A stretch of 64,000 bases of DNA, taken from assembly GCA_031216915.1 (NCBI GenBank), contig CM062296.1, forward strand, positions 799,137,022 to 799,201,021, in the 5' to 3' direction. Position 1 is the first letter of the stretch. Every line of letters begins with the position of its first letter. The position numbers and the translations under genes are program-made. Of this stretch, positions 12,141 to 21,138 are shown piece by piece. This DNA is from Pictodentalium vernedei. Taxonomy: Eukaryota > Mollusca > Scaphopoda > Dentaliida > Dentaliidae. Below the pieces are notes generated by a model. The model searched no databases, was not told the origin of the DNA, and worked only from the letters and a program-made list of their open reading frames with translations.

Positions 12141-12981
12141 TCAATTTTTCTTCAAACTTCGCCAAGCCAGCATCCTTTTTGAGTTCCTCTCCTTAAAGCT
12201 TCCTTTCCTTCGTACTAGGTTTTTGACCCTGATCGCCACTGTAAACAAGTTGTGATCACTATCCAACTCCATTTTACCCTCATTGTTCAGTTCTAATCCT
12301 ATCATCTCCCTCCACAAATTTATGTCTGTGAGAATACAGTCGATTATTGATTTTCTGTCGTTCCTCTCCCAGGCCCATTTCCCCTTACACCTCGCGTCCC
12401 TGCTCAGAACCTCCAGACCGAGCTCATTTGTGAAGTCCAACAGCTTCCTTCCATTCCTGTTGAATTCCTTATCACCTATGTGTCCATTAAAGTCACCCAT
12501 CAAAATTATACCGAGCCCCCTGTTTTCTAGTCCTGTGATATTGGACCTTAATGTTGAGTATATTGAGTCATTCCACTTGGGTTTGCTTTCCTCCACCGCG
12601 CAGTATACAATTCCAAGTGCAATACATTTGTTTTTTAAATAAACTTTTACCCATCCAATTTTTTTCGATACCACAGCCGAGGTGTTGACATCTTCCAGGC
12701 CTGTGAAAGGCGTCGGTTTTAAATCCTCTTTAATGTACATGCCTACCCCTCCCCTCCCCCCTTTTCTGGCCTTCCGTTCGCTCAACACCTATCCACACGC
12801 ACCCCCTTACTTGGTCTATCCGTTCCTCGTGTCTTAACCACGTTTCGCTTAAGCCCGTGACATCAGTGTCCCCTGCCTCCATCAATGTAGCAATTTCATT
12901 TACTTTCCTGTGGAGACCCTGTATGTTGTTATAACCCACTTTCATGGTTCCGACATTCATTGACTTCCACCAACCGAACAC
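12141..12981 (-). pseudogene. LINE ORF2 AP-endonuclease (CR1-like)
   Basis: Two overlapping minus-strand frames (12981-12730 and 12788-12141) cover most of an endonuclease. VGYNNIQGLHRKVNEI is the N-terminal asparagine strand, DTDVTGLSETWL is the E-containing motif, then RGGVGMYIKE, MGDFNGHIGD and finally LDSDHNLFTVAI with the catalytic DH. One frameshift separates the two frames. The domain is essentially complete, but the reverse transcriptase that should follow is missing. Confidence 0.75.
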
Positions 12982-12984
12982 CTG

Positions 12985-14143
12985 GCGCTAGCCTTGGTAA
13001 ACACGTGCTTCCCCCTTCGCTCTTATTCACCCCACCTGTATCCACTCTTGCTATACTTGCCACTGGCCTCCCACCCCGCTCCTTTCCAAAAAAGGCTCTG
13101 CTACCTGTTGAATATTCCCCTCAATACCCGTGTCCCAGTCCCTCTAAGATGCAGCCCGTCACGTCCCAACATGCTCGAGTTAATTCTTGAGTTTCGTTCG
13201 TTCGTCCCCCCCCCTCCCCCCACACACACACGACAGAAAGGATCCCGGATACTCTTGCATTCCTACTGAGCAGTTTGCTGACTAAACCTCTGTACGACTC
13301 CACCAAACTTACTGACCTTCACCCATGATATTGTTGGACCCCACATGGACCACCACTACCGGGTCCGATCATGACCCTGCCACAATACCATCTTCTCTGT
13401 CTCTCAGATCCTCCACCTTCGCCCCAGGAAAGCACAAAACTATTCGATTAGAACTATCAGGACCACAGACCACCTTGTCAATCCCATCTACAATGCTACT
13501 CCCCGCTACGACTAACTTTCTCCTTCTTCCCCAGACCATGTGTCACCGCAATTCGCCTCGTTTGGCGTGCCTCCAACCTCCTCTTTCTCTTCGCCCCCTC
13601 CTTACCCCACATCCTATCAACATCAGTAACCACCTCTTCCCTCTTAATGTCCCCTTCACTCTCGTCCCCAGGGGTATCAGAATCTAGAACACTGAACTGA
13701 CTCCTGACTCTACATAGCCCTGTCCTGACTCCATCTTGAGATTTTCCTACTGGATCTTTCCTCGGGTGCACACCCCCCCCCCCCCCCCCCCCACACACAC
13801 ACACTCATCAAGCGTTTTCCTCTACGTTTCCTGCCTCACGGCTTTCTCCTTGGGTCCACAGCGACCTTTCACCCACCTTCCACCTCACCATCATAGGTAA
13901 CATTCAACGGTGTGACTCCAGATATACACCAGCCCTCCTCAATCACCTCTTCAGCTCCGCAATTTCCCGCTCGAATCCAACGCACTTCTCTAACAACTGT
14001 AAAATATCCTTGCAATTCGTACACAGTCCACTGCTGTCCATTGACCGACCACCACCATACCCCGTATCACACTGTCTGCACGCCTCTGTATCCTCTGTCT
14101 CCCTCACCCTCGACTCACCTCCCCTCACCCCTTTACTAACCAT
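12985..14143 (-). pseudogene. LINE ORF1 with zinc-finger-like N-terminus and esterase-like domain
   Basis: The first 66 codons (14143-13943) contain CRQCDTGYGGG and a second CTNC pair followed by a short coiled-coil-like tail (ILQLLEKCVGFEREIAEL). This is the layout of CR1/L2-type ORF1 with a PHD-like finger. Further along, in shifted frames, VVCGP, VLCFPGAKVEDL and PVVVVHVGSNNI match the SGNH-esterase domain found in many such ORF1 proteins. It is interrupted by homopolymer C/G runs and frameshifts. Confidence 0.6.
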
Positions 14144-14417
14144 ACTTACCTCCGTCTAGACACCTTTCGAGCACTTACCATTCTTGTTTACAAATGTTTA
14201 CAAATATAATAATAACAGTATATAATGACCAAAATCGGCAAACCACGCGAAAAAGGGAACGTAACGTAAATAAGTTTAAACTCGGGAAAACCTATGGCTT
14301 AAACGTTCTTATTTTACCCAATAATCCCCCCCCCCCCCCCACTAATACACATACAAACTAAATATGTAGATACACCTACCTGAAATAAAACTAATAATAA
14401 AGAAATGGTTATAAGCA

Positions 14418-14423
14418 ACTCTG
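14418..14423 (+). repeat. hexamer ACTCTG flanking Polinton copy A
   Basis: These six bases lie just outside the terminal repeat of copy A. The six bases outside copy B (36126-36131, CAGAGT) are their exact reverse complement. Polintons make 6-bp target duplications, so the pair fits the two ends of one insertion. Confidence 0.6.
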
Positions 14424-15105
14424 AGTAGGTAATAAATGAGAGATAACTACCATTTTTGTACATGTACGTGTACAAACTACGTTTACCAACGTGGGATTCA
14501 GTGTTAAATCGCACGCTTGTTCACAAAAATGTTCAATGGTCTTTGAATCCCCTGTTTTTTTTGTGACTCCTAGATCGCACTATTAACGTCCAAATACTCG
14601 TGGTAAACGTTGAATGTCACGCGTTTTTTAAAAAAGGTGAAATTGTGCATTTACACTTTTTTTTCACTTTAAAATTTTTTGTCAACGTTCCCATCGCAGA
14701 TCAGACCATCGATCCATCGTTGGTGAACGCGAGCAAAATTCTGGGCTAGCATCAAAAAAAAAGTTTGTAGATTCTAGACCAGTGGTCGAGAATGCTCAAT
14801 TGTTTTGAGGCGGTGGGTTTTTCCCATTTATGACGTCATTAGGGGAATTCCCATAGTGGGATTTTCCAAACTCAGCTAATTAACCAATCAGATTGCTTGA
14901 TTCTCCGCTAATTGACCAATCAGATTGCTCGATTCTCATAAACTTGATCATACAGAGTTATCTCCCCTCGTCGTGGGGTGGGGTAATAGCCGGATTTTTT
15001 TTTTCCAAAAAAAACCAGACAACTGTTGAACGCTTCCATTTCTGACGTGAGTGGGGGGAATACCCGAGGAAATAAATAAAAAAAAGTGATCGATATATAT
15101 AGGAG
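14424..15105 (+). repeat. Polinton terminal repeat (copy A)
   Basis: About 680 bp is shared in the same left-to-right reading with 36132-36812, about 97-98% alike by eye. It begins AGTAGG, in keeping with the AGT ends of animal Polintons. It ends in an AT-rich tract containing GATCGATATATATAGG. It holds the regulatory cluster described separately. Confidence 0.9.
14831..14938 (+). promoter_or_regulatory. CRE, two kappaB-like sites and two CCAAT boxes in the terminal repeat
   Basis: TGACGTCA at 14831-14838 is a perfect CRE. GGGGAATTCCC (14842-14852) and GGGATTTTCC (14858-14867) both fit the kappaB consensus GGGRNWYYCC. Two 32-bp tandem units (14875-14906, 14907-14938) each carry ACCAATCAGATTG, the NF-Y box with its typical flank. 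A TATA-like TATATATA lies about 160 bp further on, upstream of the first gene. The motif matches are direct; inducible use by host factors is inference. Confidence 0.6.
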
Positions 15106-15208
15106 ATAAAAAACATAAACATAAAAATAAGTATACATTTAATTTTGAAAATAATAAAATAACTCGCATTAGCATACTTAAAGGAACATTAACAATTAAA
15201 AACGAAAA

Positions 15209-16114
15209 ATGTTTTTACAGATGGATTCTAGGCGCCGAGATCGAATTTTAGAGGAGTATGAACATGCTAAGAAGGGCATTCAGTCGGCTGACAGAAGCAG
15301 ACGTCTTGGTGAGATGGAACTCAAACGCGAAGCCACAAAAATATTTAAACCCGTGACGGAGGGTCAAAAGCGAAGCAGGAAGGAGATTGTCGAAGAATTG
15401 AGTCCTATAAAAGAGAGTTCTTTGAGAATGGGTTCGTTGCCTCTTAGTTTTGGAAATCGGCATTCCGTTCAATCTACACCGGATTACGTTCCCACGGAAA
15501 TTCAAACAGAGAGCGAGAGCGACACCGATACAGCTTCGACTATCACCACTGGTAGCGCCGCATCGTCTGATGATGATGGCGGTAAGAGAGATCTGTTGTA
15601 TGGATTTTATAAGGATTCGGAGGGAAGGATTTTTGTAGGAGACACAGAAGTAGATATTGGCGATGATGAATTGATCGTGGGTTCGAACAGATACGAACTG
15701 ACTGATGGGCTGTGCAGATTGCTCCTTTACGACAAGCCTAGCGATTACACGAATCAGGATTTCGACAATTACGGCGACATTCTGGTTCAGACCCACGCCA
15801 CGAAGAGAAATAACGATGCCAGAGAGACGACACCCAAAGCCAACAGAGGTTACAAGTGGACGAAAGTGGTGAAACCCATATGGGATATGAACAAGAAGTT
15901 CGTCGAATCGGTGACTGGCAAAGGGGTGAAAACCACTTTTCTTCCGAGCGATTCTGACGCTCTGTCTCAGAGATTGAGTTTGTTGATGGCGAGCAGACGG
16001 GCTGGTAACACAGGATTAGATAATCAGATAGTTGCTATATATGACGAATTGTTAAGACAGAAGGTTTTGAATAAAAACCATTATAAAAGGCTGATGAACG
16101 AATTGAAGGATTGA
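15209..16114 (+). CDS. DUF8207-like Polinton protein
   Basis: This frame of 301 codons looks whole. Its N-terminus is a charged helix (RRRDRILEEYEHAKKG), the middle is an acidic Ser/Thr-rich linker, and residues about 130-235 hold the conserved part: LLYGFYKDSEGRIFVGD, ...YELTDGLCRLLLYDKP, ...YTNQDFDNYGDIL, ...NRGYKWTKVVKPIW. I recognise that pattern as the DUF8207 type seen beside Polinton genes in cnidarians, insects and molluscs; its function is unknown. A start at 15221 (MDSRRRDR) looks more natural than 15209, because TTTTTACAG just before it resembles a splice acceptor. It is the first gene inside the terminal repeat, so it probably uses that promoter. Confidence 0.75.
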   Translation: MFLQMDSRRRDRILEEYEHAKKGIQSADRSRRLGEMELKREATKIFKPVTEGQKRSRKEIVEELSPIKESSLRMGSLPLSFGNRHSVQSTPDYVPTEIQTESESDTDTASTITTGSAASSDDDGGKRDLLYGFYKDSEGRIFVGDTEVDIGDDELIVGSNRYELTDGLCRLLLYDKPSDYTNQDFDNYGDILVQTHATKRNNDARETTPKANRGYKWTKVVKPIWDMNKKFVESVTGKGVKTTFLPSDSDALSQRLSLLMASRRAGNTGLDNQIVAIYDELLRQKVLNKNHYKRLMNELKD

Positions 16115-16253
16115 TGTGTATATAATAAGTAGAGAGAAACAAACAAACAAACAAAAATAAAACAGTAAATTTTTACACTAGAATAATAAAGTATTTAAAA
16201 ACAACAAAACGACTTACCAGTGAAAAAAACAAAATATATTATAAAAATAAAGT

Positions 16254-16634
16254 ATGTTGGTGATAAAGAACAGGGGATACGTCAGAACTTACGTTCAAGG
16301 CGGTTCTGGCATCGTCGATTCTATAATGCGAGCGTTCACGAGCGATGCGGGTAGAAAACTCGCATCGACCGCGTTTGAGGTCGGTAAGAAGACGGCTTTG
16401 GATGCTGGTAAGAAAGCCGCTTCCGAAGCCAGTGGTAGGATAGCTTCTGTGGCTGGCAAGAGGGCAGCCGACGCGTTGATCGACAAGTTGATCAATCCGC
16501 CGGCGAAGCGAGCTGCGTTAGAGCGAACGCCGAAAAGTTGGAAAGATTTTAAGGATGCTGTGGTACCCATACAAGATTTAGCCAAAATGACGAGTGGATC
16601 TGGATTGAAGAGAATTCACAACGGTGTGATATAA
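16254..16634 (+). CDS. small alanine/lysine-rich virion protein, pVI-like
   Basis: The 126 codons begin with a short lead, YVQGGSGIV, and then a long run of amphipathic alanine/lysine helices (GKKTALDAGKKAASEASGRI). The GG-SG junction near residue 20 resembles an adenain cleavage site. Position and composition fit the pVI-type membrane-active or core protein of adintoviruses, but the sequence is low in complexity and the match is by character rather than motif. It lies 97 bp before the ATPase on the same strand, among virion genes. Confidence 0.5.
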   Translation: MLVIKNRGYVRTYVQGGSGIVDSIMRAFTSDAGRKLASTAFEVGKKTALDAGKKAASEASGRIASVAGKRAADALIDKLINPPAKRAALERTPKSWKDFKDAVVPIQDLAKMTSGSGLKRIHNGVI

Positions 16635-16730
16635 ATAAATAATAACATTAAAAACTGAGTTTGAAAAACATAAAAATTTGTGTTTGAAAAGAATCTAAAA
16701 TAACAAAAAAAAAAAAAAAATAAAACAAAG

Positions 16731-17549
16731 ATGAACATTAAAGATATGTCTTGGAACGACGCCGCGACCAAGAGGCCGAATAACGAGTTCTTTCCTAAAA
16801 GCATAAGAGGTTTGATAGTGGGAAAATCGAATTGTGGAAAGACCAATCTGTTGATGAATCTGTTGTCCCGACCCGACTGGTTGGATTACGACAGATTGTT
16901 TGTGTTTGGCAAGAGCTTGTTTCAACCCGAATACAGATTGCTTCGAGAGTGCATGGATCGTAGATTGCCCAAGGACGTCATAGCCAGAATCTTTGACAGT
17001 AGGGAGGAATTCGACAAGAGTGAAGCTCCACTTTCGACCATTTTGGACGGTGCGGCGATGGAGCTGATGAAGAGAAATGCATCTTCGAACGTCGAATGTC
17101 GATTTTATGAGAACGCTAGCGACGTTCCGGATCCTAGAGAACTGAAATCGGAAGATAAGAATCTCATGATTTTCGACGATCTGCTTTTGGAGAGACAGAA
17201 CCGATGCGAATCGTATTACGTTAGGGGTCGACACAGCAACGTGGACTGTTTCTACCTGTCGCAGAATTATTTTCGATTGCCCAGACAGACGATAAGGGAG
17301 AACGCTAATTTTCTATGTCTCTTCCGCCAAGATCTCAAGAATCTCAATCAAAACTACGGCGATCACGTCGCAAACGACATGAGCGCGACGGAATTCAGGA
17401 GATTCTGCAAGAGGGTTTGGGATGGTGGACTTTACAATTTCGTCGTGATCCATTTGACAAGCGAATTTAATCGCGAAAAATATCGGTGCGGATTCGACAA
17501 GTTTTATGTTTCTGATGATAATGAGATAGAGCGTGAAAATAAAATTTAG
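16731..17549 (+). CDS. genome-packaging ATPase (FtsK/HerA, A32-like)
   Basis: The 272 codons look whole and are of usual length for the family. The Walker A loop GKSNCGKTNL is at residues about 34-43 after a beta strand (IRGLIVG). The Walker B strand is NLMIFDDLLLE near residue 145. A Ser/Gln-bearing sensor strand follows (CFYLSQNYFRLPRQTIRENA, near residue 175), as in A32-type ATPases. The family pumps DNA into preformed capsids. The penton-like gene comes 57 bp later on the same strand, a pairing common in Polintons and adintoviruses. Confidence 0.92.
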   Translation: MNIKDMSWNDAATKRPNNEFFPKSIRGLIVGKSNCGKTNLLMNLLSRPDWLDYDRLFVFGKSLFQPEYRLLRECMDRRLPKDVIARIFDSREEFDKSEAPLSTILDGAAMELMKRNASSNVECRFYENASDVPDPRELKSEDKNLMIFDDLLLERQNRCESYYVRGRHSNVDCFYLSQNYFRLPRQTIRENANFLCLFRQDLKNLNQNYGDHVANDMSATEFRRFCKRVWDGGLYNFVVIHLTSEFNREKYRCGFDKFYVSDDNEIERENKI

Positions 17550-17606
17550 AAAATAATAAATCTTCAAATAATTAGTTTTGAATAAAAAAAAATAAAATTA
17601 AATATA

Positions 17607-18362
17607 ATGTTCGAACATGGAGAATTGTTAGAACGGATAGCCGAGAATACGGCTGCAAAACAATCCATTCAAATCATGGTGAGTGGCGATTCGACTCAAT
17701 TCGCTACGAAATTCGAACCTTCCATCGAATTGAATAGAGAGAAAAGATACGAGATGGCGTTGGTGAATCTGGAGACTTATTATTCCTTTCCCAACGTCAC
17801 CGAAAAGAATAACTCGTTCAAGTATTCCGACGGAATGGATTGGTTGGAGATTCGAATTCCCAAAGGGAGTTACGACATAGACGATTTGAACAATAACATT
17901 CAGACGCGAATGAAGACGGATGGAAAGGGAAGCAACAAGATCAGACTCGCTCCCAATCCTAATACCTTACAGACGATGTTGGATTTGGAAGATAATTTTC
18001 GAGTGGATTTCAACACGGACGATTCTATAGGCAAGATGTTGGGATTCGATCGAAAGATGTATCGAGGCCACGCGGCATCTGAAAATACGGTCGACATTCT
18101 CGCAGCCAATAGCATTCTGGTGAACGTGGACGTGATTGCTGGAAGCTACGTGAATGGTAGCGCTCAACCGACGATCTATTCCTTCTTTCCAAACGTGTCG
18201 CCGGGTTATAAGATCGTGGAGCGACCTCGAAATTTAGTTTATCCACCAGTGATTTTAGACACGTTGTATAGTCTCAAAACCACGTTGACGCATCAAAATG
18301 GTGAACTGTTAGATCTTCGCGGAGAGAGGGTGACGATACGATTTCACATAAGAGAAATATAA
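17607..18362 (+). CDS. minor capsid (penton-like) protein
   Basis: The 251 codons look whole. The sequence is a string of beta-strand-like segments with few charged runs: KYEMALVNLETYYSFPNV-type at residues about 45-65, LEIRIPKGSYDIDDLNNNIQ near 90, GKMLGFDR near 145, and PPVILDTLYSLKTTLTHQNG near the end. This matches the single jelly-roll minor capsid protein of Polintons, counterpart of adenovirus penton base. It forms the five-fold capsomers in the family. It sits between the ATPase and the pX-like gene on one strand. Confidence 0.85.
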   Translation: MFEHGELLERIAENTAAKQSIQIMVSGDSTQFATKFEPSIELNREKRYEMALVNLETYYSFPNVTEKNNSFKYSDGMDWLEIRIPKGSYDIDDLNNNIQTRMKTDGKGSNKIRLAPNPNTLQTMLDLEDNFRVDFNTDDSIGKMLGFDRKMYRGHAASENTVDILAANSILVNVDVIAGSYVNGSAQPTIYSFFPNVSPGYKIVERPRNLVYPPVILDTLYSLKTTLTHQNGELLDLRGERVTIRFHIREI

Positions 18363-18509
18363 AAGCAAAAAAAAAAAAATATTGTGTATATATATAGATA
18401 ACAAAAATAAAATAAACGCAATATTAATTTTACAAAATTATTTTAATATAAATAATTATTATTAAACAAGAAACAATTGAAGTAAATAATTTAAAAAAAA
18501 AACAGAATT

Positions 18510-19122
18510 ATGACAGAATACGTGATTAAAAACGTGAACATATCCGCAGGACAGAGGAAGAAACATAAGAGAGCAGTAACAACTCAAGGCGAGGCGGTGA
18601 GATTCAAATTCACTCACGAAGATCTGACGAGAGGCGGTCAGGATTCGATCGCCTGGACCAGAAGTCAAATCAAAAGGATGGAGAAAGCGATTCGGGATGG
18701 AAGAGGGTTGACGGTGAGATTAAGTCCCGCTCATTTGAGATACAATTTGAGAATGAAAGGTGGTTTCCTACCGCTATTGGCAGGAATCGCCGCAAAAGCA
18801 TTACCCTTCGCCGCAAAGGCACTACCCTTTGTTGGAAAGACTCTCGGCGTGGGAGCTCTCACGGGACTCGCTAGTTCGGCAGTTGAGAAATTAATGGGTG
18901 GCAGCGGACTGTTCTTGAAGAAGGGAGGAGCCGTGTGTCGCGTCCACGTAGACGACAGCAGTAAATGATTGTATCTAGTACCTGTTAGAGGTGGCAACTC
19001 TCTGAGAGGAAACGGTCTCTATCTGAAGAGTGGACAGAACGTTGAGCGACTCGGCAAGGGTTTGTTGCTTGGTGAGAATTCACCGTTTAAGAATATACCA
19101 ATTTTAAATATGTTATTATAAT
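18510..19122 (+). pseudogene. adenovirus pX/mu-like core protein
   Basis: A basic N-terminal half with LTKSQ-like repeats (SAGQRKKHKR, LTVRLSPAHL) is followed by KGGFLPLLAGIAAKALPFAA. That motif closely recalls the GGxLPLLxPLIAAA segment of adenovirus pX. Glycine-leucine repeats (GSGLFLK, GNGLYLK, GKGLLLG) and the common Polinton tail NSPFKNIP close the gene. It is likely a DNA-condensing core protein processed by the element's protease. The locus is broken, with about one break. Confidence 0.75.
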
Positions 19123-19182
19123 ATAAAATTATATAATTATATAAAATATAAATCATAGAAAGTATAAAATAATATATTTAAA

Positions 19183-19263
19183 ATGGATAAAAAGGTGGAG
19201 AAACAATTAGACGATAATGACGAATATCGCGAGACAGAGTGCGAAGAAACAAAAAAAAAATGA
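19183..19263 (+). CDS. possible 26-residue acidic peptide
   Basis: A short forward frame MDKKVEKQLDDNDEYRETEC... ends in the convergent hairpin. It has no known family. It could be a real small gene, a remnant, or chance. Confidence 0.15.
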   Translation: MDKKVEKQLDDNDEYRETECEETKKK

Positions 19264-19283
19264 GATCAAAAGATGATCTCATT
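19259..19283. terminator. convergent-end hairpin, copy 1 of 3
   Basis: AATGAGATC, a 7-base loop and GATCTCATT, then ACTTTTTTTT. The same stem recurs at 20443-20473 and 42171-42195, each time just past the 3' end of a minus-strand gene. It is a candidate two-way 3'-end or termination signal. Confidence 0.5.
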
Positions 19284-19332
19284 ACTTTTTTTTTTTCCTT
19301 CTTCTTCGCTAAAAAATCAATCTCTCTATTGT

Positions 19333-19775
19333 TTATATTTCCCAGTCTGTTATTTGCATGTTGACACTCGTGTTTTCTCCTTTTTCGAAAACGTGTTGAA
19401 TGTTTATCTTTACTCTTTTGAGTTTTTTTACATCGGTGAACTGGCTCTCACCACCCGATTTATCCACGAGTTCACGTGAGATGTTTGGAAATATGTAACT
19501 TCCATAGGACAACGACAAATCGTCCTTGTCGAATTCTCTATCTTCGGCGATGACGATGTTCTGCAGATCGCTTTGGTACTCGTAAATCAAATTGAGCACG
19601 GCTTCGTCGAAGGCATGCGATATTTGTCATATTTGTGCTCTAAGCCCTTAGTCTCGATCTCGTTCAATTCGATGGGATCGTGTTGTTGTAATTTATAGAT
19701 TTTATGACCGAATTTCTTATACGTTTCGACTCGTTTCAATTTCAATTCGCATCTTTTAGGTGTTGTTGTCCTCAT
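19333..19775 (-). pseudogene. 149-residue family gene, first copy
   Basis: It is homologous over its whole length to 20516-20965: both have PKRCELKLKR near the start, LQQHDPIELNE, LVDKSGGES and VKKLKRVKINIQ. The function is not recognised; there are no membrane segments, and the protein is mixed-charge and probably globular. It faces the plus-strand core genes and ends at the hairpin. The copy is broken, about one break. It and the second copy arose by tandem duplication of gene plus promoter. Confidence 0.6.
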
Positions 19776-19965
19776 GATCGATTATTTGTTTTTTTTTGTT
19801 TTTATGAATTCTTGGAAATAATGTATATTTTAAATTTTGTATTTTAATAATTTGTTTAAAAAAATTTTGTTTTTTTTTGCTCTTTATATATATATAAAAA
19901 AAAAAGTTTTTTAATTTTAATTTCTTTAATGTGAAAAATTTTTTTTGTAAAAGTTTTTTTTCTCT
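19776..19965 (-). promoter_or_regulatory. repeated upstream cassette, copy 1
   Basis: About 190 bp upstream of the minus-strand gene read, on the plus strand, CATGATCGATTATTTG, then an AT-rich run with GAATTCTTGnAAATAATGTA and a TATATATATA stretch. The same sequence precedes the genes ending at 20271 and 20965. It is a likely shared promoter; the TATA-like run is the only classical element visible. Confidence 0.5.
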
Positions 19966-20271
19966 TTATAACACGTGTCTGCTTCGTGGAAATTTGTTTT
20001 GAACCTCGTGCGAGACTTCGCGTAAAAGTCGTAAGAGTTCTATTTGTCTTGAACCTTCTTCTTCTTTTTTAATAGTTCGAATGACATTGTCGATTAATTT
20101 TTGTTCGCTAATAGTATTACGATTTGATTTTTTATCGCAAATCGTATCATTTTCTTTTGAAACGTGTAAATATAAATTACGATTTTTTTCTTCTTGGTTT
20201 TTTGGAGAATAACGATTTATTAAACAACGCTGACATTTATGTCGAGATTCCGTCGTGGATGTTGTCATCAT
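19966..20271 (-). CDS. 101-residue protein with a Cys pair, unknown
   Basis: An open minus-strand frame between two copies of the repeated upstream cassette. A CQRC pair lies near residue 15 and an isolated Cys near residue 45; the rest is Lys/Glu-rich and helical (LIDNVIRTIKKEEEGSRQIE). I do not know the family. The start MMTTSTTESR uses the same ATGATC context as its two neighbours, which supports expression from the same type of promoter. Confidence 0.5.
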   Translation of the reverse strand: MMTTSTTESRHKCQRCLINRYSPKNQEEKNRNLYLHVSKENDTICDKKSNRNTISEQKLIDNVIRTIKKEEEGSRQIELLRLLREVSHEVQNKFPRSRHVL

Positions 20272-20442
20272 GATCGATTATTTAGTTTTTTTTGTTTTAC
20301 GAATTCTTGCAAATAATGTATATTTTAAATTTTGTATTTTAATAATTTGTTTAAAAAGTTTTTTTTTTTTTTTTTTGCTCTTTATATATATAAAAAAAGT
20401 TTTTAATTTTAATTTCTTTAATGTGAAAATTTTTTTGTAAAA
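20272..20442 (-). promoter_or_regulatory. repeated upstream cassette, copy 2
   Basis: It matches 19776-19965 closely from CATGATCGATTATTT through the TATATATA run to TAATTTCTTTAATGTGAAAA, and ends at the hairpin. It sits upstream of the minus-strand gene at 19966-20271. Confidence 0.5.
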
Positions 20443-20473
20443 AGTAATGAGATCATCTTTAGATCTCATTACT
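20443..20473. terminator. convergent-end hairpin, copy 2 of 3
   Basis: AGTAATGAGATC, loop ATCTTTA, GATCTCATTACT, then a T-run. The stem is perfect for 12 bp and extends into the flanking A/T runs. It lies 43 bp beyond the 3' end of the minus-strand gene at 20516-20965. Confidence 0.5.
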
Positions 20474-20515
20474 TTTTTTTTCCTTCTTTTCGCTAAAAAT
20501 CAATCTCTCTATTGT

Positions 20516-20965
20516 TTATATTTCCAAGTCCATTATTAGCATGTTGACATTCGTCATATTTCCACTTCCGAAAATGTTTTGAATGTTTATCTTTACTCTT
20601 TTGAGTTTTTTTACATTGGTGAATGCACTCTCACCACCTGATTTGTCCACGAGTTCTAGTGAGATTATTGGATATATGTAACTTCCATAGAACAACAACA
20701 AATCACCCTTGTCGAATTCTCTGTCTTTGGCGATGATGATATTATTCAGCAGATCGCTTTGGTACTCGTAAAACAAATCGAGCATGGCTTCGTCCAATTT
20801 CAAACACATCCGATATTTGTTGTAGTAGCGCTCTAACTCCTCCATCTCGACCTCGTTCAATTCGATGGGATCGTGTTGTTGTAATGTATAGATATTAAAA
20901 CCGAATTTCTTATACGCTTCGTCTCGTTTCAATTTTAATTCGCATCTTTTAGGTGTTGTTGTCAT
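20516..20965 (-). CDS. 149-residue family gene, second copy, looks whole
   Basis: The frame starts MTTTPKRCELKLKR and ends IMDLEI. It has a Cys near residue 8, an acidic middle (NEVEMEELERYYNKY), a YGSYIYPIISLELVD beta-like stretch and VKKLKRVKINIQN near the C-terminus. No domain is recognised. Small paralogous minus-strand genes between the virion block and polymerase are an unusual trait of this copy and may be lineage-specific accessory genes. Confidence 0.6.
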   Translation of the reverse strand: MTTTPKRCELKLKRDEAYKKFGFNIYTLQQHDPIELNEVEMEELERYYNKYRMCLKLDEAMLDLFYEYQSDLLNNIIIAKDREFDKGDLLLFYGSYIYPIISLELVDKSGGESAFTNVKKLKRVKINIQNIFGSGNMTNVNMLIMDLEI

Positions 20966-21060
20966 GATCGATTATTTGGTTTTATGAATTCTTGCAAATA
21001 ATTTATATTTTAAATTTTGTATTAAAGAAAAAAAGATGTTAAAATTTAACTTTTTTATAT
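20966..21060 (-). promoter_or_regulatory. repeated upstream cassette, copy 3 (short)
   Basis: ATGATCGATTATTTGG, then GAATTCTTGCAAATAA and the AT-rich run repeat the start of the other two cassettes, after which the match fades. It lies directly upstream of the 149-residue gene and back-to-back with the plus-strand SAP-like gene. Confidence 0.45.
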
Positions 21061-21138
21061 ATATAAAAAGAGTAAAAAAGCAAAACTTTTTTAACAAATT
21101 ATTTAATACAAAATTCAAAAAAAAAAAAATTCTTACAA

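Larger units (their letters stand above)
10766..14150 (-). mobile_element. rearranged CR1/L2-like LINE, mainly minus strand
   Basis: Read on the minus strand from 14143 there is a zinc-finger-like and esterase-like ORF1 region (14143 to about 12985) and then an ORF2 endonuclease (12981-12141). An unidentified basic region follows (12130-11290), and duplicated endonuclease fragments on the other strand (10766-11190). No convincing reverse transcriptase core is present. Long C-runs (11201-11211, 11776-11788, 13773-13792, 14326-14340) interrupt it. The Polinton terminal repeat begins 274 bp beyond its 5' edge. Confidence 0.65.
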
